A stretch of 17,535 nucleotides of DNA from JANQLU01 sp964434955 (GTDB taxonomy: Bacteria > Planctomycetota > Planctomycetia > Pirellulales > Pirellulaceae), in assembly GCA_964434955.1 (NCBI GenBank), contig CAYSXI010000110.1:1-17535 (forward strand). Direction: 5' to 3'. This document shows, piece after piece, positions 16,298 through 17,535 of this stretch; within the stretch, counting starts at the first letter, position 1; every line of letters begins with the position of its first letter. The notes beneath the pieces were generated by a model. It did no database searches and was not told the origin of the DNA. It saw only the letters and a list, made by a program, of their open reading frames with translations. The position numbers were made by a program, and so were the translations under genes.

Positions 16298-16328
16298 AAA
16301 CGAGGAGTTTTCAACTCCTCGTTTTTTT
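16298..16328 (+). terminator. Strong intrinsic terminator
   Basis: A perfect 12-bp stem (16298-16309 with 16313-16324), 3-nt loop ttc, and seven T (16322-16328), 29 bp after the stop of the LTxxQ gene. The A-rich left flank could also serve the minus gene ending at 16395. Confidence 0.93.
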
Positions 16329-16394
16329 GTTTTACCAGTTAGCAGGCCTACTTGGCGGACTTCCGCCCCCCCGAAACGCGTTGAATCTCAACGC

Positions 16395-16853
16395 TTAAAC
16401 GTCGCCGGTCGATTGAGCCACGCGGACTAGCGTCTGCTTTTCCTGTTCTTCGAATTCCAAAAGATTTTGAAAGGCTTCCCGAACATCACCAAATTCGGCG
16501 TTGTCGCGAACCACGCGGTAGCATTCCCGCAACACGTTATCAAAATGCAGCCCGATATCGAGAATTTCATCGACCGACATGTCTTCATCGATCTCGATTC
16601 GATCAAAAATCGGTAACGACTCGGTAACGGTTACCGTCTGCAGCCAGGTGTTGAGAACCCGGGGTGGCGCGGTTTCCTCGTAACATTCCAAGGCCGTCGC
16701 AACTTTCTCTTCGTGATCGACCAGGTAGTCAAGGAATAGTTGGACCCTTGCCGAATTCGAATGATCTTTCAGCTGCGAATAATAGGCTCCGACCTTGCGG
16801 TGAAATCGCTGGCAATGGTGCAATACTTCTTTGGTTTGTTCAAACGTTGGCAT
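16395..16853 (-). CDS. Ferritin-like helical bundle protein (putative)
   Basis: A 152-residue soluble protein with no signal peptide. The start is well supported by GGGAGG just upstream on the minus strand. It is predicted all-helical, with four amphipathic helices: about 4-28, 33-60, 93-117 and 120-148. Helices 2 and 4 carry carboxylate/His clusters (D46-H47-E48-E49-K and E-F-E-E-Q-E-K), like the H-E-E and E-x-x-E patterns of rubrerythrin/ferritin-like proteins. The canonical di-iron pair of E-x-x-H motifs is not clearly complete, so metal binding is uncertain. It could instead be a regulatory or structural helical bundle. Confidence 0.62.
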   Translation of the reverse strand: MPTFEQTKEVLHHCQRFHRKVGAYYSQLKDHSNSARVQLFLDYLVDHEEKVATALECYEETAPPRVLNTWLQTVTVTESLPIFDRIEIDEDMSVDEILDIGLHFDNVLRECYRVVRDNAEFGDVREAFQNLLEFEEQEKQTLVRVAQSTGDV

Positions 16854-17197
16854 CGCCGCCTCCCATTCGTGTCAAAGAAGCCGGTGCTCAGGCTGCCCCC
16901 GGCCGTGCATGGCTTCATTCTGAGGCAGTTCTGGCTTAATTCAACACTTAACTTTTGCGAAATCGCGCTGGATGGAACGGAATCAAGCTGTGAAAAAAAG
17001 TGCAATGTCGGCGCATAAAAAGAAATTTGAACTTACGGCATGACAACGATTCAATTGCCGACAAAAGATTGTGAAATTTGGTGCAAGATTAACATTCTTG
17101 GATCTGCTCAGCGCGCCAACCGCTTGCGCATCAGCGAAAAAAAACTTGCGTTTTTTCCAAGGCTTGCATGCGACAATCGGCAACCCTCCGCAAATGC
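16854..17197. other. Intergenic region between two minus-strand genes
   Basis: About 340 bp with no convincing gene. It should hold the terminator of the decarboxylase gene (see 17137-17156) and the promoter of the ferritin-like gene. The middle (about 16990-17100) is AT-rich, but I cannot pick a reliable promoter. Confidence 0.55.
17137..17156 (-). terminator. Possible weak terminator of the decarboxylase gene
   Basis: Inverted repeat aaaaaac-ttgc-gtttttt (17139-17156). On the minus strand it ends in eight T and lies about 40 bp after the stop at 17198. The stem is nearly all A-T, so it is weak. Confidence 0.35.
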
Positions 17198-17535
17198 CTA
17201 GCCTGAATCCGCTTCAAGCTCTAATACGGATTCCTTGATGTCTTGAATCGCATTCACTAAATCAATCGAATGCGTGCGGAAACTCAGAATCGCAATCCGG
17301 ATCATGAACTTGCCATTGATGTTCGTGCTCGTCATGAAGACACGGCCCTTTTGCTTGATTCGCTCGACCAGTTTTTGGTTGAAGACATTCGCGTCTTCGT
17401 TTTTTGGCAAGTAGCGAAAAGCAAAAATCGAAAGCTGCGGCTCGTCAAAGCATTCGAAGTCGGGGAGTGCTTTGATTTCTTCGTAAGCCCAATGCGTGAG
17501 TTCAAGCTTTTCGCGCAAGTTGTCGCGAAAAGCTT
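17198..17535 (-). CDS. Group II pyridoxal-dependent decarboxylase, C-terminal part (runs off right edge)
   Basis: The last 112 codons of a longer gene; the frame is open to the window edge (codons for A-F-R-D-N precede the first in-frame TTG at 17518). The visible part matches the small C-terminal domain of the aromatic-amino-acid/glutamate decarboxylase family: L-S-I-F-A-F-R-Y-L-P, N-x-x-L-V-E-R-I-K-Q-K-G, F-M-T-S-T-N-I-N-G and M-I-R-I-A-I-L-S-F-R-T-H, followed by a terminal helix D-L-V-N-A-I-Q-D-I-K-E. The PLP-lysine region is outside the window, so substrate and catalytic integrity cannot be judged. Confidence 0.8.
   Translation of the reverse strand, partial: AFRDNLREKLELTHWAYEEIKALPDFECFDEPQLSIFAFRYLPKNEDANVFNQKLVERIKQKGRVFMTSTNINGKFMIRIAILSFRTHSIDLVNAIQDIKESVLELEADSG

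Noticed and set aside
16983..17183. Minus-strand frame of 66 codons
   Set aside because: No ribosome binding site or recognisable composition, Phe/Cys-rich, and it covers the likely terminator of the decarboxylase gene.

Overview
The window looks like chromosomal DNA from a marine-type planctomycete (Pirellulaceae-like). The evidence is two periplasmic-type sulfatases, a sialidase/esterase, a BBP7-like outer-membrane barrel, a DUF1579 protein, a secreted DUF1080-like sandwich protein, a secreted LTxxQ-type helical protein, weak or variable ribosome binding sites with some GTG starts, and moderate GC. This assignment is inferred from gene content; no 16S gene is present.

Layout. Positions 1-4476 (minus) hold one uninterrupted frame of 1492 codons that runs off the left edge. 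It encodes an exported protein combining an iduronate-2-sulfatase-like sulfatase, a jelly-roll-like linker domain, a GH33 sialidase and the start of a SASA-type acetylesterase. A 112-bp palindromic repeat is embedded in frame in its last visible part. Divergent from it, 4592-7030 (plus) carries a phytanoyl-CoA-dioxygenase-family enzyme, a zinc medium-chain dehydrogenase 14 bp behind it, and an exported DUF1579 protein. A BBP7-like barrel (7142-8101, minus, GTG start) converges on this group, with a strong terminator between them. Then come an exported DUF1080-like protein and, 10 bp later, an O-methyltransferase (8449-9920). The methyltransferase contains a 19-N assembly gap that almost certainly represents no missing bases.

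A gene-poor stretch (9921-10336) precedes a clean tRNA-Arg(ACG). After it come a secreted beta-propeller-like protein and a second sulfatase (10539-13490), whose active-site motif is C-E-T-T-R instead of the usual C-x-P/A-x-R. Next are a small two-helix membrane protein (minus), a secreted beta-solenoid-like protein (minus), a secreted LTxxQ/Spy-like protein (plus, strong terminator), a ferritin-like helical protein (minus), and the C-terminal part of a group II PLP-dependent decarboxylase (minus) running off the right edge.

How it fits together. Most products are predicted to be exported, and the two sulfatases plus the sialidase/esterase point to degradation of sulfated, acylated, probably sialic-acid-like glycans. 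The dioxygenase/dehydrogenase pair could act on a released product, but the sequence does not show a substrate. The strongest candidate for something new is the multi-enzyme protein at the left edge, together with the palindrome that interrupts its esterase domain.
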